5,280 nucleotides of DNA from an uncultured Prevotellaceae bacterium (lineage in GTDB: Bacteria; Bacteroidota; Bacteroidia; Bacteroidales; Bacteroidaceae), in NCBI GenBank assembly GCA_946187025.1, contig CAMHPM010000140.1, positions 1 through 5,280 of the forward strand, given 5' to 3'. This document shows, piece by piece, positions 5,029 through 5,280 of this stretch (position 1 is its first letter; the number at the start of each line of letters is the position of its first letter). The position numbers and the translations under genes were made by a program. The notes under the pieces were generated by a model, which saw nothing but the letters and a program-made list of their open reading frames with translations, searched no databases and was not told the DNA's origin.

Positions 5029-5162
5029 GCTGACTGATGGATAATGCAGGATGCTGAAGGATGATGGATGCTGACGGATAAATTTTTGCTATCCATCAGC
5101 CTTTAATACACAGATATACAATGTTTTAAGGTGAATTTCTGATGGATGACGGATAAATCCGT
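5029..5162. repeat. Cluster of degenerate GCTGATGGAT repeats and hairpins
   Basis: Variants include GCTGACTGATGGATA (5029-5042), GATGCTGAAGGATGATGGAT (5050-5069), GCTGACGGATA (5070-5080), its near-complement TATCCATCAGC (5090-5100) and CTGATGGATGACGGAT (5139-5154). GCTGACGGATA and TATCCATCAGC form an 11-bp stem with one mismatch across a nine-base loop. ACGGAT AA ATCCGT (5149-5162) is a second small inverted repeat. All share the core of the 17-bp hairpin at 4956-4997. Confidence 0.65.
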
Positions 5163-5182
5163 AAAATTAATAAGGAAATCAC

Positions 5183-5213
5183 TTGCATTTCCCGAAAAAA
5201 TTTCGTATCTTTG
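5183..5213 (+). promoter_or_regulatory. Bacteroidetes-type promoter reading off the right edge
   Basis: TTG at 5183-5185 and TATCTTTG at 5206-5213 are 20 bases apart, a good match to the -33/-7 consensus. Transcription should begin near 5220. The remaining ~60 bases hold no ATG on the plus strand, so they are a 5' leader or the start of an RNA gene that continues beyond the window. Confidence 0.7.
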
Positions 5214-5280
5214 TAGTCGAATTCAGTGGTGGGCGTTTCGCACGTTACGACAGCCCTCATCTGAAGGACGGCAATCGAAA

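Larger units (their letters stand above)
4334..5182. other. Gene-free, repeat-rich region
   Basis: No open frame here looks real: the candidates read through 22-bp repeats in all frames and give low-complexity products. The region carries two 22-bp tandem arrays (4504-4725), a perfect palindrome (4782-4799), a perfect 17-bp hairpin (4956-4997) and GCTGATGGAT-type repeats (5029-5162). Between 4334 and 4425 I see only T8-G-A8 at 4405-4421. Between 4805 and 4920 I see only T/C-rich sequence with a CCGTCATT doublet near 4901-4916. Confidence 0.7.

Overview
The window looks like a chromosomal piece of a gut or oral Bacteroidales (Bacteroides, Prevotella or a relative). Three things point there. 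Promoters have the Bacteroidetes TTG(T) / TAnnTTTG form: TAACTTTG at 3652-3659 and, on the minus strand, at 3436-3429; TATCTTTG at 5206-5213. The secreted proteins carry domains typical of the group (Fn3-associated/chitobiase-C-like, GWNW modules, InlB-like repeats, a dockerin, and a C-terminal YNVAGQRV...GKKVL tail). Intergenic simple repeats such as TTGTCAATTCTC and AATAATGAAT are familiar from these genomes. Species cannot be set from the sequence alone.

Region 1 (1-2237, plus strand) holds two tightly linked genes for cell-envelope or secreted proteins. The first is cut by the left window edge. It has an Fn3-associated domain, two tandem GWNW modules, an 'AxFxxxELRGV' domain and a short C-terminal tail. 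The second starts 15 bp later with a clear signal peptide, carries the same 'AAFVGDELRGVG' domain, then two InlB/Listeria-Bacteroides-like repeats and a two-repeat dockerin. A strong hairpin terminator follows (2285-2312).

Region 2 (2403-3386, minus strand) is a two-gene operon: a Nudix hydrolase with an intact Nudix box, then 18 bp downstream a 130-residue protein of the A1S_2505 'phage non-structural' type with macro-domain-like motifs. The Nudix C-terminus runs through a GC-rich repeat and an AT-rich repeat, so its last ~28 residues look repeat-derived. Its promoter is at about 3429-3459.

Region 3 (3652-4333, plus strand) is a small cassette resembling toxin-antitoxin modules: a DUF3791 protein, a DUF3990 (ADP-ribosyltransferase-like) gene reduced by internal deletion and frameshift to 193 bp, and a 78-residue acidic protein. 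The two flanking small genes are intact and overlap the remnant by ATGA junctions at both ends, so this appears to be a decayed toxin between two preserved partners.

Region 4 (4334-5205) has no convincing gene but is dense in structure. It holds two adjacent tandem arrays of unrelated sequence that share a 22-bp period, the first with a dyad-symmetric core; a perfect 18-bp palindrome; a perfect 17-bp hairpin; and a cluster of degenerate GCTGATGGAT repeats with further hairpins. A Bacteroidetes-type promoter at 5183-5213 fires off the right edge into a transcript with no start codon on the plus strand before the window ends.

The most notable items are the decayed DUF3990 cassette, the paired 22-bp arrays, and the two cases of intergenic-type repeat captured inside coding sequence. 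A recurring ADP-ribose theme (Nudix, macro-like protein, ART-like remnant) is suggestive but unproven.
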